NCBI GenBank assembly: GCA_002067965.1
Contig: MVRN01000012.1
Coordinates: 1 to 39,892, forward strand
Direction: 5' to 3'
DNA length: 39,892 nucleotides
Source: Pelotomaculum sp. PtaU1.Bin035
GTDB lineage: Bacteria; Bacillota; Desulfotomaculia; Desulfotomaculales; Pelotomaculaceae
A program made the position numbers and the translations under genes. This document shows positions 1-8,555 of the stretch, one piece after another. The number at the start of each line of letters is the position of its first letter. Positions within the stretch are counted from its first letter, which is position 1. Below the pieces are notes generated by a model that made no database searches, was not told the origin of the DNA, and saw only the letters and a program-made list of their open reading frames with translations.

Positions 1-48
1 TCTTTTTATTAAATTCATTATTCAAGGTCTTTTATTTCCTTTCATATT

Positions 49-1017
49 TTATATATGCTCCCCGGTAAATTTATGACACAGCACCCGGCAGTTCTTTCCA
101 AAGATCTGCTTATACCTGCGGCATGCCTGTTCATTCGGGTTGATTACTACTATCTCACGCTCTTTATTTATTGTGTTAAGCGCCCTTTTTATCGTCGCTA
201 TTATTGAAGTATCAGCCGGAGCAAGCGAATAACCGACAAAAACCAGCCGGTCGGACAGGCTTATGGACTTTACCGCGCAATCCCAAACATTCTGCAATCT
301 GCTGATATTATAAGATTTATAAAGAGTCGGAGCAATAATTATTGCCTGAGAACTATCACTCCCGCAGTTCAGGCAGGCAATTGAATACTTGTCTTTGAAG
401 AGGAGGTGCGCAACTTTTTCATTATGTTCGGAAATTTCTCCGCAAAGGGGACAAAATGACCAGTTCAAGGAACCGTGCAGCTTGTAGAGAGGTATTTTCC
501 GGCAATGAGCCATGTGATTCAGATGGTTGCCATAGAAACCGTATTCCGGTTCATAACCGGTGGCTCGGATGGCATTGTCAAGAACAATATCGTAATTAAG
601 AGAGATGAAAGTCGGGATCTCTTCCCCTCCCCTGATTACCTCAGCCACAAAAGACTGATGCATGCCGTTATATGAAGGAAGTGACTTGTCAAGAGTCATG
701 CTGATTAATTTTACCAAAGCCGTTTTCAATTCATGCAATCGTGATCTCGGAAACCTGATTGAAAACGCCTGGTTTTGTAGCAGGGACCAGTCAACAATAT
801 TGAATATTTCTTCCAAGCCGGGAAAATCTTCAAGTTCACCGGAATGGCTTAGTACCTCCGAACCATTAAAGTGTTCAAGAAACTCCCAAACAACATCCAG
901 CTCAGTACTATAATGCTCTTCTTTAAAAAACTTAAAGGCTATTTTGAGAAAATCGTGCAGCACCGGCGCGCCCTCCGCGGCCGACGCTCCCGCTCCAAAA
1001 ACGTAAACAGTATTCAC
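49..1017 (-). CDS. SIR2-like (SIR2_2) domain protein
   Basis: The protein is about 322 residues, using a GTG start at 1017. That GTG has a TAGGAGA ribosome site six bases upstream (1024-1030), whereas the farther in-frame ATG at 1071 has none. The N-terminus is a Rossmann-type NAD-binding loop (VYVFGAGASAAEGAP). It is followed by the SIR2 signatures ISLNYD and KLHGSLNW, two CxxC pairs (CPLCG and CLNCG) that probably form a zinc ribbon, and a C-terminal VGYSLAPADTS segment. This is the stand-alone SIR2-like class. Relatives act as NAD hydrolases in antiphage defence or as deacylase-like proteins. No effector or sensor partner gene lies beside it, so a defence role is only a possibility. The gene stands alone, facing away from the sigma-54 activator. 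Family placement is fairly sure; the substrate is unknown. Confidence 0.72.
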   Translation of the reverse strand: MNTVYVFGAGASAAEGAPVLHDFLKIAFKFFKEEHYSTELDVVWEFLEHFNGSEVLSHSGELEDFPGLEEIFNIVDWSLLQNQAFSIRFPRSRLHELKTALVKLISMTLDKSLPSYNGMHQSFVAEVIRGGEEIPTFISLNYDIVLDNAIRATGYEPEYGFYGNHLNHMAHCRKIPLYKLHGSLNWSFCPLCGEISEHNEKVAHLLFKDKYSIACLNCGSDSSQAIIIAPTLYKSYNISRLQNVWDCAVKSISLSDRLVFVGYSLAPADTSIIATIKRALNTINKEREIVVINPNEQACRRYKQIFGKNCRVLCHKFTGEHI

Positions 1018-1285
1018 AAGAAATCTCCTAAATAATAAATGATATTTAATGATATATTCATTATAACCCATAATTGCCGAATTTGTGCCACGGAGTGAAA
1101 TCTCATATTCTAACTCAGTTCAATTGAATCCGTTGCAATATATTTGTTCAGGACAGTCATGAAAGAATCTCGTGAATAGCCTGGCCCGGGATTGGTGCAC
1201 TTATGTGGAGTAATATCATCATTTAACAGAAAACCATGCAGGATCTTTCACACAATTGTAGAATAAATATCTGCGAGGTGATCCC

Positions 1286-3043
1286 ATGCAAAGTAAAAAC
1301 ACTCATGCGACATATGAAGCAATTCTTGACGCTTCTAACGATGCTCTAGTTGCGGTAAACAAAACCTGCATGGTTACTTTATTCAATCAGGCGGCTGAGA
1401 AAACCACCGGCTTAAAGGCGGCCGACGTGCTGGGCAAACCGTTGGCAGACGATTTTCCGGTTCCCGCCCTGCCACAAATGCTGCAGACCGTGCTGCAAAC
1501 AGGCACTGCCGAGCTTAACCACCAATTGCAGAGCGGAGATCTCACCATTGTTGCAAGCTTTATCCCACTGAAAGACAGGCAAGGAAAAATAACCGGCGCG
1601 GCAGCAATCATGGGCGATATCACTTCATTAAGAAGCCTGGAGAGGCAGGTTGCAGAATTAAAAGAAACAAGGTCCCTGCTGGAAGCCATTCTTTACGCGA
1701 CTGAAGACGCTATAACAGTGGTCAACGAAAAAGGAAACGGTATTTTAATCAACCCCGCCTACACGAAAATTACCGGTCTCACGGAGGCGGACGTGATCAA
1801 CAAACCTGCTTCGGTAGCGGTGACCGAAGGGGAAAGCATGCACCTGAAGGTGCTGCAAACCAGGCAGCTGGTGCGCGGGGTCAGGCTTAAAATGGGGCCG
1901 ATGAAAAAAGAAGTCGTGGTAAACGTAGCTCCAATAATTATGGACGGCATACTGCGGGGAAGTGTCGGGGTAATACATGATATTACGGAAATAATGCACT
2001 TGTCGGAAGAATTGGCTAATGTCAAAAAATTAATCCGGCGCTTGCAGGCCAAATATACTTTTGACGACATTATTGGCAATAGTGAGCCGATTCAGGCGGC
2101 CATAGCCCAGGCCAGACACGCTTCCGACACTCCCGCCACCGTGCTTTTGCGGGGAGAGAGCGGCACCGGCAAAGAGTTATTCGCCCATGCCATTCACAAT
2201 GTCAGCGGCAGAAGCAAGGGACCTTTTGTCAGGGTCAACTGCGTGGCAATTGCCGAGTCATTGTTGGAAAGCGAGTTGTTCGGATACGAAGAAGGGGCTT
2301 TCACCGGGGCTATCCGGGGCGGTAAAAAGGGTTACTTTGAGGATGCAAGCGACGGCACGATTTTTCTTGATGAAATCGGTGATATGAACCTCGCTTTGCA
2401 GGCAAAAATTCTCAGAGTGCTGCAGGAAAAAGAGATCATCAGGGTGGGCGGCACCAGGCCGATACCTGTAAACGTACGGATAATCGCCGCTACCAACGCT
2501 AATCTGGAACAGAGGATCAGCGAAGGTACTTTTCGTGAAGATTTGTATTACCGGCTGAATGTTGTGCCGATTTTCGTGCCGCCGCTCAGGGTCCGCAAAG
2601 ATGATATACCCTTATTGACAACCCACCTGGTTAAAAAACTTGAACATGAGTATAAACGAAAAATCTCTAAAATATCCCCGGCTGTTTTCAAAATACTGAT
2701 GAATTACGATTGGCCGGGCAATATTAGAGAACTCGAAAATATGGTGGGAAGAACAATCATCAAAATGGATAAAAACGAAGAAATTATTTTATCGAGACAT
2801 GTTCCGGAATTCATTATCAAAAGAACGTCTATGCAGCGTTCAACAGCAGACAACCGTTTTCCCAAACCGGCAACAGAGATCCATTGGGAAGGAAGCCTCG
2901 GCAACATGCTGGATATGACCGAAAAAAATATTTTGCTGGAAACCCTGCAAAGGACTAACGGCAATAAAACAAAAGCCGCCAACCTGCTCGGTATTGCCGT
3001 CAGGAGTTTGTATTACAAAATGGAAAAACACGGGTTGGCTTAA
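1286..3043 (+). CDS. Sigma-54-dependent PAS-sensor transcriptional activator
   Basis: The protein has 585 residues. Two PAS sensor domains (roughly residues 7-115 and 128-235) precede a sigma-54 interaction AAA+ ATPase. The Walker A is GESGTGKE near residue 289, the sigma-54 contact loop is GAFTGA near 337-342, and the arginine-rich [11 protein letters not shown] segment is present. A Fis-type helix-turn-helix follows (about 545-585, ending [19 protein letters not shown]). The start has a GAGGTGAT ribosome site. Such proteins sense a small ligand or redox state through PAS and hydrolyse ATP to open promoters bound by RpoN. The sigma-54 promoter about 180 bp downstream, in front of the acetyltransferase/AcsA genes, is the obvious target. 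That link is inferred from position. The signal is not evident, because no heme or flavin motif can be assigned by eye. Confidence 0.93.
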   Translation: MQSKNTHATYEAILDASNDALVAVNKTCMVTLFNQAAEKTTGLKAADVLGKPLADDFPVPALPQMLQTVLQTGTAELNHQLQSGDLTIVASFIPLKDRQGKITGAAAIMGDITSLRSLERQVAELKETRSLLEAILYATEDAITVVNEKGNGILINPAYTKITGLTEADVINKPASVAVTEGESMHLKVLQTRQLVRGVRLKMGPMKKEVVVNVAPIIMDGILRGSVGVIHDITEIMHLSEELANVKKLIRRLQAKYTFDDIIGNSEPIQAAIAQARHASDTPATVLLRGESGTGKELFAHAIHNVSGRSKGPFVRVNCVAIAESLLESELFGYEEGAFTGAIRGGKKGYFEDASDGTIFLDEIGDMNLALQAKILRVLQEKEIIRVGGTRPIPVNVRIIAATNANLEQRISEGTFREDLYYRLNVVPIFVPPLRVRKDDIPLLTTHLVKKLEHEYKRKISKISPAVFKILMNYDWPGNIRELENMVGRTIIKMDKNEEIILSRHVPEFIIKRTSMQRSTADNRFPKPATEIHWEGSLGNMLDMTEKNILLETLQRTNGNKTKAANLLGIAVRSLYYKMEKHGLA

Positions 3044-3113
3044 ATCATCACTTCCTTAAACAAGCGCCACTCCAAATTGCTGAAAAATACTCATGCATGA
3101 CTAATTAATTTGC

Positions 3114-3145
3114 AACTGCCTGCAATTATTGCAGGCAGTTTTTTT
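3114..3145 (+). terminator. Perfect 12-bp hairpin with T tract after the activator gene
   Basis: The arms AACTGCCTGCAA (3114-3125) and TTGCAGGCAGTT (3129-3140) are perfectly complementary around a TTA loop and run into six or more T residues. This is the layout of a rho-independent terminator for the activator gene. The palindrome centre also lies about 120 bp upstream of the predicted start of the sigma-54 promoter, so it could double as an activator-binding site. Confidence 0.8.
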
Positions 3146-3221
3146 CATTTTCCTACCTCCCACTGAGATAATCATAAACACAGATCCCTTAAATACGGGG
3201 CTTTTTCTTCACTGTTATTAG

Positions 3222-3237
3222 TGGCACAGTAATTGCA
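3222..3237 (+). promoter_or_regulatory. Sigma-54 (-24/-12) promoter
   Basis: TGGCAC-AGTAA-TTGCA matches the RpoN consensus. The GG (3223-3224) and GC (3235-3236) elements are separated by the required 12 positions. Transcription should start near 3248, about 40 bp before the acetyltransferase ATG. It lies just downstream of a sigma-54 activator gene and is very probably controlled by that protein. Confidence 0.88.
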
Positions 3238-3288
3238 TTAATAACACAAGGGACATGGGGACATAAGGAACCAGGGAGGGGGACGAAC

Positions 3289-3903
3289 ATGTACAAGTTC
3301 CTTGAATTGCACAACCTTGATTCTATTTATTTCAGTAAGGTTATCGAATGTTGCAGGGAAACCTTTAACTATTCAATCAAAGAAATAAATTCTCTGATCA
3401 GCAAGCTGCAGGCCAATGAAAACGATCAGGTCAGAGCCCACATTATCTACGCTGATTGTTTAGGAGAGCTGCTCGGTTTTGCCATATTCTATTATTTCCC
3501 CAAGAACCAGGTTGGATTTATTGAGGCTTTGGTTGTGCTGGAGGGCTATCGCAACCAAGGTGTCGGCACTCAGCTATACGGTCACATGATGGATTTATTA
3601 AAGAAACATTACCCGCAATGCGCCGGCCACGTTCTTGAAATATGCCGTCAAAAAGAAAATTACCAAAAAAGAAAATCATTCTTTCTTAAACAAGGCTGCA
3701 TTCCCATTGCGCTTGATTTTTTCTCTCTGGACCCGGTGGTAAGCAAATCAGGAATCAACATCCTCTACCATCCATACCGGCTTAATCAGACATACTCACT
3801 TAAAACAATGGAAGATATTTTCCGGGAAATGGCCATAAATCTGGTGCACACAATCACCGTGCCGTTCCGTTTCCGGCCGCGGGCCAGGAAAAGACTGGGT
3901 TAA
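3289..3903 (+). CDS. GNAT-family N-acetyltransferase
   Basis: The protein has 204 residues and a strong GGGAGGGGG ribosome site. The acetyl-CoA binding motif A is visible around residues 83-102 (VVLEGYRNQGVGTQLYGHM, with the Q/RxxGxG/A core RNQGVGT). The C-terminus is short and basic (FRFRPRARKRLG). It is the first gene after the sigma-54 promoter and precedes an AcsA-type acetyl-CoA synthetase. In Bacillus subtilis the GNAT enzyme AcuA acetylates the catalytic lysine of AcsA and is encoded next to it. The same partnership is plausible here, but the sequence is not obviously AcuA-like beyond the GNAT core, so this is inference. It could instead acetylate a small amine or another protein. Confidence 0.8.
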   Translation: MYKFLELHNLDSIYFSKVIECCRETFNYSIKEINSLISKLQANENDQVRAHIIYADCLGELLGFAIFYYFPKNQVGFIEALVVLEGYRNQGVGTQLYGHMMDLLKKHYPQCAGHVLEICRQKENYQKRKSFFLKQGCIPIALDFFSLDPVVSKSGINILYHPYRLNQTYSLKTMEDIFREMAINLVHTITVPFRFRPRARKRLG

Positions 3904-3935
3904 AGTGTCCGTACCAATACTACGAAAAAAAGCTT

Positions 3936-3971
3936 AAGGCCGCCAGGAGGTGAACTTTTACGGCCTTTTTA
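3936..3971 (+). terminator. Weak hairpin between acetyltransferase and AcsA genes
   Basis: AAGGCCG (3936-3942) pairs with CGGCCTT (3961-3967) across an 18-base loop and is followed by TTT. The loop contains a ribosome-site-like AGGAGG with no convincing gene after it. It may act as a partial terminator or attenuator that lowers transcription into acsA. A 7-bp stem is weak evidence. Confidence 0.4.
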
Positions 3972-4005
3972 CAATACAACATCTTAACAATTGGAGGGGA
4001 AATAA

Positions 4006-5727
4006 ATGGATTATGAAGTACTACCGCCGTCGCCAGGCAAACACAATATGGAGAACTATGAGGAGTTTTGCAAGAATTTCTCCTGGGAAAACGTTGAAAA
4101 AGAATTCAGCTGGTATACTACCGGCAAAGTAAACATCGCCTACGAAGCCATTGACCGGTGGGTAGACGAAAAGAATAAAGGCAATGACGCTGCGATACTT
4201 TATAGTGACACTGAGAAAGAAGTAACAGTTACCTTTGCCCAACTAAAAGAGCAGACCAACAAGTTTGCCAACGTCCTGACCAAGCTGGGAATCAAAAAGG
4301 GTGACCGGGTGTTTCTTTTTATCCCCAGGAGCCCGGAGATGTTAATAGCTTTCGCCGGTATCGTAAAAACGGGCGCTATCGCCGGACCGCTCTTTGAAGC
4401 TTTCATGGAAGAAGCCGTCAAAGACCGCATGCTGGACAGCGAGGCTGTGGCCATTGTCACTACCGTCGGACAAAAAAGCAGAATTAAAAAAGATGAATTG
4501 CCCAACTTGAAGCACGTGATCGTCATTGGAGCCGATGAGAACAACTTGGAGTCTCTTGAAGTTTCTTACGAAAAGGAAATGGCTGAGGCTTCCGCAGATT
4601 TTACACCGGTTTGGCTGACCAGAGAAGACCCGATGTTCCTGCTTTACACCTCGGGCTCTACCGGGAAACCCAAGGGGGTATTGCATACCCACAATATTAT
4701 GGTCGGCCAGTACTTTACCATGAGAATCGCCCATGACGTGCAGGAAAACGATGTTTTCTGGTGCACCGCCGACCCGGGCTGGGTCACGGGTGTTTCCTAT
4801 TCAGTATGGGGACCCTGGCTGGTAGGCAAAGCTACGATCATCAGAGGCGGCCGCTTTAGTGCCGAAGACTGGTATGCCACTCTGGAAAAATACGGTGTGA
4901 CAGTATGGTACAGCGCTCCTACCGCCTTCAGAATGCTGGCGGCAGCCGGGGACGAAGTTGTTAAAAAATACAATCTGTCCAGCCTCAGGCATATCACCAG
5001 CGTGGGCGAACCCTTAAACCCGGAAGTGATCATTTGGGCCAAGAGGGTTTTCGACGTGCGTATTCACGAAACCTGGTTCATGACTGAAACCGGCGTAAAT
5101 ATGGTCTGCTGCTATGCGTGCGAACCAATCCGGGTCGGCTCGATGTGCAAACCGATTCCCGGCGTGGAAGCCGCCATTACCGATGACGAGGGGAATATCC
5201 TGCCCCCGATGCAAATGGGCAACCTGTCCTTGAAAAAAGGCTGGCCGGGCATGATGGTGGAGATTTGGAAAAACCCTGAAAAGTATAACGAGTATTTCCA
5301 AAACGATCCCTGGTATGTTTCAGGAGACCAGGCTTTTATGGACGAAGACGGTTATATCTGGTTCCAGGGCAGGAACGACGACGTGATTAAAACCGCCGGG
5401 GAAAGGGTCGGCCCCTTCGAAGTGGAAAGCAAATTGGTTGAACACCCGGCAGTGGCCGAGGCCGGCGTTATCGGCAAGCCGGATGAGGTGCGCGGTAACA
5501 TCATCAAGGCGTTTATCGCATTGGCGCCTGGTTATACCTGGAGTGATGAGCTTGATAAAGAACTCAAGCAATTCGTCAAATTAGGTCTGGCCGCTCACGC
5601 CGCGCCAAAAGAAATCGAAGTGCGGGACAAGCTGCCGAAAACCCGCAGCGGGAAAATCATGCGCCGGGTTCTAAAAGCTCAGGAAATGGGTTTACCGGTC
5701 GGAGATTTGTCCACACTGGATGACTAA
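4006..5727 (+). CDS. acsA: Acetyl-CoA synthetase, AcsA type (AMP-forming)
   Basis: The protein has 573 residues, close to the 572 of Bacillus AcsA. It would activate acetate (or a similar short acid) with ATP and CoA via an acyl-adenylate. The P-loop-like AMP-binding motif LLYTSGSTGKPKGV lies near residue 210. It is followed by a WCTADPGWVTG segment, ETWFMTETG, and the adenylation core YVSGDQAFMDEDGYIWFQGRNDD. The C-terminal catalytic lysine is in the motif KTRSGKIMRR (about Lys550), the residue type acetylated to switch off AcsA in other bacteria. The start has GGAGGGG six bases before the ATG. The gene lies about 100 bp behind the GNAT gene under the sigma-54 promoter and ends at a strong terminator. 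Acetate is the likely substrate; propionate cannot be excluded. Confidence 0.9.
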   Translation: MDYEVLPPSPGKHNMENYEEFCKNFSWENVEKEFSWYTTGKVNIAYEAIDRWVDEKNKGNDAAILYSDTEKEVTVTFAQLKEQTNKFANVLTKLGIKKGDRVFLFIPRSPEMLIAFAGIVKTGAIAGPLFEAFMEEAVKDRMLDSEAVAIVTTVGQKSRIKKDELPNLKHVIVIGADENNLESLEVSYEKEMAEASADFTPVWLTREDPMFLLYTSGSTGKPKGVLHTHNIMVGQYFTMRIAHDVQENDVFWCTADPGWVTGVSYSVWGPWLVGKATIIRGGRFSAEDWYATLEKYGVTVWYSAPTAFRMLAAAGDEVVKKYNLSSLRHITSVGEPLNPEVIIWAKRVFDVRIHETWFMTETGVNMVCCYACEPIRVGSMCKPIPGVEAAITDDEGNILPPMQMGNLSLKKGWPGMMVEIWKNPEKYNEYFQNDPWYVSGDQAFMDEDGYIWFQGRNDDVIKTAGERVGPFEVESKLVEHPAVAEAGVIGKPDEVRGNIIKAFIALAPGYTWSDELDKELKQFVKLGLAAHAAPKEIEVRDKLPKTRSGKIMRRVLKAQEMGLPVGDLSTLDD

Positions 5728-5773
5728 CAATAAAGAATCAAGCATGCGCGTAACTGCTTGATTATATGTTAAA

Positions 5774-5809
5774 CGGAGGTTCCACCGTACGGTGGCGACC
5801 TCCGCTTTT
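5774..5809 (+). terminator. Rho-independent terminator after acsA
   Basis: The arms CGGAGGT and ACCTCCG (5774-5780 and 5798-5804) enclose an inner CCACCG/CGGTGG stem and run into CTTTTCTTCTT. A second smaller hairpin (AATCAAGCA at 5736-5744 with TGCTTGATT at 5755-5763) lies just upstream without a T tract. Confidence 0.85.
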
Positions 5810-5868
5810 CTTCTTAATTGGTCATGTGCTCCAAAACTTTCTCTGCATCCGGTAAACCAATCCGTTAG

Positions 5869-6783
5869 TTAACCGTCTTTTTTCATGCTAGCAACCAGCT
5901 CTCCCAGTACTTTACCGGCCTCTTGATAAGGTACCTGGCAAGTTCCCACCGTCTTGTGGCCGCCTCCGCCGTACTTTAACATAAGCGAACCAACGTCTGT
6001 TTTGGAACTTCTGTTGATAATGCTGCGACCAACGGCAAAGACACAATTTTGTTTATTCTTTCCGTCAACGACCCAAATTGAAATGTTTTGCTCCGGATAA
6101 AGAACATAAATCAAAAACCTGTTGCCGCTGTATATCGGGGCAACACCCCGGAGATCCGTAATAATTACCTTGCCGTCTGTATTTGTATACTTTTTCAGCA
6201 TATCCTTGAACTTCCCGCTCTGTTCTTCAAACTGTTTAATTCTTTCCAGTACGTCAGGCACTTTCAGGATCTCATCTATTGACATTTTCCGGCAGTAGTC
6301 GATCATGTCGTCCATAAGCTGGTAATTGCTGATCCGGCAATCCCTGAAACGACCAAGGCCGGTGCGCGGGTCCATGATAAAAGAGAGCAGCACCCAGCCT
6401 TTTGGATTTAATATCTCATCAGCGGTAAACTGGCCGGAATCCGACTTGTCAACGGCAGACATCATTTCTTCCAAGTGCCCGAACTTCTCTTTGCCGCCGT
6501 AATAATCATATATTACTCTTGCCGCGCTGGGCGCCGGGCGGCTGTCTCCCTTGTACTTGTTTTTTAATGCCAGTCTCTCTTCCTCGCTGGAGTGATGGTC
6601 AAACCACAAGCCGCAGCCTGCATCGAAAGGCACATTGGCCAGCACATCGTTTTCCGTCACTTTGATCATGCCGTCTTGTATATCTTTTGGGTGGACGAAT
6701 GCCCTGTCGTCGATTATACCCGCATCTTTTAAAAGAACCGCGCATGCCAACCCGTCGAAATCTGAGCGAGTCAATAACCTCAC
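5869..6783 (-). CDS. DHH-family phosphoesterase
   Basis: The protein has 304 residues. The N-terminus carries the first metal-binding motif (LTRSDFDGLACAVL), then the DHH signature in LWFDHHSSEE. The C-terminus has the DHHA1 substrate-binding motif GGGGHKTVGTCQV. Members of this family cleave nanoRNAs, cyclic dinucleotide products or polyphosphate. This one is a soluble stand-alone enzyme with no membrane or PAS segments, so NrnA-like or exopolyphosphatase-like activity is the best guess and the substrate is open. The ATG has a GAGGTGA ribosome site. It is separated from the upstream DUF2953 gene by about 120 bp and may have its own promoter. Its 3' end faces the acsA terminator. Confidence 0.85.
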   Translation of the reverse strand: MRLLTRSDFDGLACAVLLKDAGIIDDRAFVHPKDIQDGMIKVTENDVLANVPFDAGCGLWFDHHSSEEERLALKNKYKGDSRPAPSAARVIYDYYGGKEKFGHLEEMMSAVDKSDSGQFTADEILNPKGWVLLSFIMDPRTGLGRFRDCRISNYQLMDDMIDYCRKMSIDEILKVPDVLERIKQFEEQSGKFKDMLKKYTNTDGKVIITDLRGVAPIYSGNRFLIYVLYPEQNISIWVVDGKNKQNCVFAVGRSIINRSSKTDVGSLMLKYGGGGHKTVGTCQVPYQEAGKVLGELVASMKKDG

Positions 6784-6905
6784 AATTATTTCACCTCGAC
6801 ATAATGTTTAATTTTAGTAAAAATTCTGCAAGAAAGAAACATTTCCTCCCAGGCAAGACAAGGATTTTCGGCGGGATAAGTATTCAGGCAAAGCATAACA
6901 CCTGA

Positions 6906-7484
6906 TTACTTGCGCTTTATTTTTAGATACTTTAAACCGGTAATAAAAATATGACCGAGCCGCACATCTAAAACGCAGTTAAATGCCATATTAAAGCAAG
7001 CTCTATCAAAACTTGGCCGAATCTCCACCACCGGCCCGGCGCCGCCGGGGGCAAGCAAACGGTTGCAGGCGGCGAATATCAACCCTTTCAACCCCCATAT
7101 CACGCCAGCCAGAAGCCCGGTCTGCGCGGGATCGCCTGTCCCAATCTCCGTGCGCCAGGTTAACCGCCGCAAACGGACTTTCTCCAGCAGATAGAAAATA
7201 ATGGCGCTGTTTATACGCAAAGGCTTAAAAAATCTGGATGCGATGCCTAACCACTTCGGCGGTGATATTGCTTTTTCCTTTTTGACTTTTATCCTGGGAA
7301 GCTCAAAGCTATAATGAACCAGCCCACGCCATGTGGAAAACTTCACGGTAAACTGATCATCCTTTCCCCGCCTGGCATAATTCACCTGCACCCGCACAAC
7401 GGTCAGGGAAAGAAAAAGCAGAAGAAGGATTAAAAACATCAAGAAAACAAGGAACACCTTGCCCACCCGACCCCACCTCTGCAT
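6906..7484 (-). CDS. DUF2953 membrane-anchored protein
   Basis: The protein is about 192 residues from the ATG at 7484. A longer TTG start at 7517, four bases after the trpS stop, is possible, but neither has a strong ribosome site. One N-terminal membrane helix (VFLVFLMFLILLLLFLSLTVV) is followed by an exported beta-rich part and a second hydrophobic stretch (GLLAGVIWGLKGLIFAACN). The C-terminal half has the DUF2953 pattern (EIRPSF...F...LDVRLGHIF). Members are found in sporulating Firmicutes, often near ytfJ; their biochemical role is unknown. It appears to be the last gene of the nucleotidyltransferase-protease-trpS transcription unit. Confidence 0.68.
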   Translation of the reverse strand: MQRWGRVGKVFLVFLMFLILLLLFLSLTVVRVQVNYARRGKDDQFTVKFSTWRGLVHYSFELPRIKVKKEKAISPPKWLGIASRFFKPLRINSAIIFYLLEKVRLRRLTWRTEIGTGDPAQTGLLAGVIWGLKGLIFAACNRLLAPGGAGPVVEIRPSFDRACFNMAFNCVLDVRLGHIFITGLKYLKIKRK

Positions 7485-7520
7485 TATTTTTCCACGACTT
7501 CCCGGGACTATGCACAATTG

Positions 7521-8525
7521 CTAATTGTGAGAGTTGTTCTTAATGCCGGACACGACCTCCCTTACTTCTTTCATGGTCTCCGCCGACTTGGCTTTGGCCT
7601 TCCGGGCGCCTTCCGCGAGAATATCATCGATATAACCCGGCCGCTTCAATATGTCCGCCCGGCGCTCCCTGACGGGAGCCATGACCTCCTCTATGCTCGC
7701 GGCGAGCATCTTCTTGCAGGCAACGCAGCCAATCTTGCCGCCGCGGCATTCTTCTTCCAACCCGGCCAGCTTGTCTGACGCGTAAATGTTGTGATATTCG
7801 TGAACAATGCAGACTTCCGGATGACCGGGGTCAGTTTTGCGGATGCGGGCGGGATCGGTAATCATGGCGTTAACCCTTTCTTTTAGCACGTCCGGCTCCG
7901 CGCCTATCACTATATCGTTATGGTAACTTTTGCTCATCTTGCGCCCGTCGATACCTGGCAGCAAAGGCACCCTGGCCACGAGGCCCTGCGGCTCGGGAAA
8001 TACCGGGCGATACAGGTAATTAAACCGGCGGGCCACTTCCCGGCACAATTCCAGGTGTGGAAGCTGATCCTCCCCTACCGGCACCGCGTCCGCCTTATAC
8101 AGGAGAATATCCGCCGCCTGGAGCAGAGGATAACCGAGAAAGCCATAGGTATTAATGTCTTTCCCTTGTTCTTTCAACTGCTGCACCTGGTCTTTGAAGG
8201 TCGGCACCCGCTCCAGCCACGACAAGGGCGTGATCATGGAAAAAATCAAGTGCAGTTCAGCGTGCTCCATTATATCCGACTGGACAAAAATCACGCTTTT
8301 TTCCGGATCCATTCCCGCCGCCAGCCAGTCCGTCACCATTTCCCTTGTATTATCACGCATAGAAGAGTTATCTTCAAATGACGTGCTGAGAGCATGCCAG
8401 TCAGCGACAAAATAATGGCAGTCATACTCTTTCTGCAGCCTGACCCAGTTTTCCAAAACATACAGGTGGCCAAGGTGGAGCTTGCCCGTTGGGCGCATGC
8501 CGCTGACAATTATTCCTTTTGACAT
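7521..8525 (-). CDS. trpS: Tryptophanyl-tRNA synthetase
   Basis: The protein has 334 residues, the normal bacterial TrpS length. It charges tRNA-Trp in the cytoplasm. The class I signatures are clear: HLGH at residues 17-20 (in GKLHLGHLYVLENW) and KMSKS in GRKMSKSYHND near residue 195. The conserved tryptophan-pocket region around GYPLLQAADILLYKADAVPVGEDQ is present. An AAGGGAG ribosome site precedes the ATG. It sits 30 bp behind the M50 protease gene and just before DUF2953 on the same strand, so it is probably cotranscribed. No T-box leader is visible directly upstream. Confidence 0.97.
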   Translation of the reverse strand: MSKGIIVSGMRPTGKLHLGHLYVLENWVRLQKEYDCHYFVADWHALSTSFEDNSSMRDNTREMVTDWLAAGMDPEKSVIFVQSDIMEHAELHLIFSMITPLSWLERVPTFKDQVQQLKEQGKDINTYGFLGYPLLQAADILLYKADAVPVGEDQLPHLELCREVARRFNYLYRPVFPEPQGLVARVPLLPGIDGRKMSKSYHNDIVIGAEPDVLKERVNAMITDPARIRKTDPGHPEVCIVHEYHNIYASDKLAGLEEECRGGKIGCVACKKMLAASIEEVMAPVRERRADILKRPGYIDDILAEGARKAKAKSAETMKEVREVVSGIKNNSHN

Positions 8526-8555
8526 TCTTCACATCTCCCTTTCCCTCTTACAATA

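Noticed and set aside
1182-1199. TGGCCC...GTGCA resembling a second sigma-54 promoter before the activator gene
   Set aside because: The GG and GC elements are 14 rather than 12 positions apart, and the -12 box lacks TTGC.
3950-4132. Short GTG frame after AGGAGG between the acetyltransferase and acsA
   Set aside because: It overlaps acsA in another frame, the GTG overlaps the ribosome-site-like AGGAGG itself, and it has no recognisable motif. The AcsA start has a better site.
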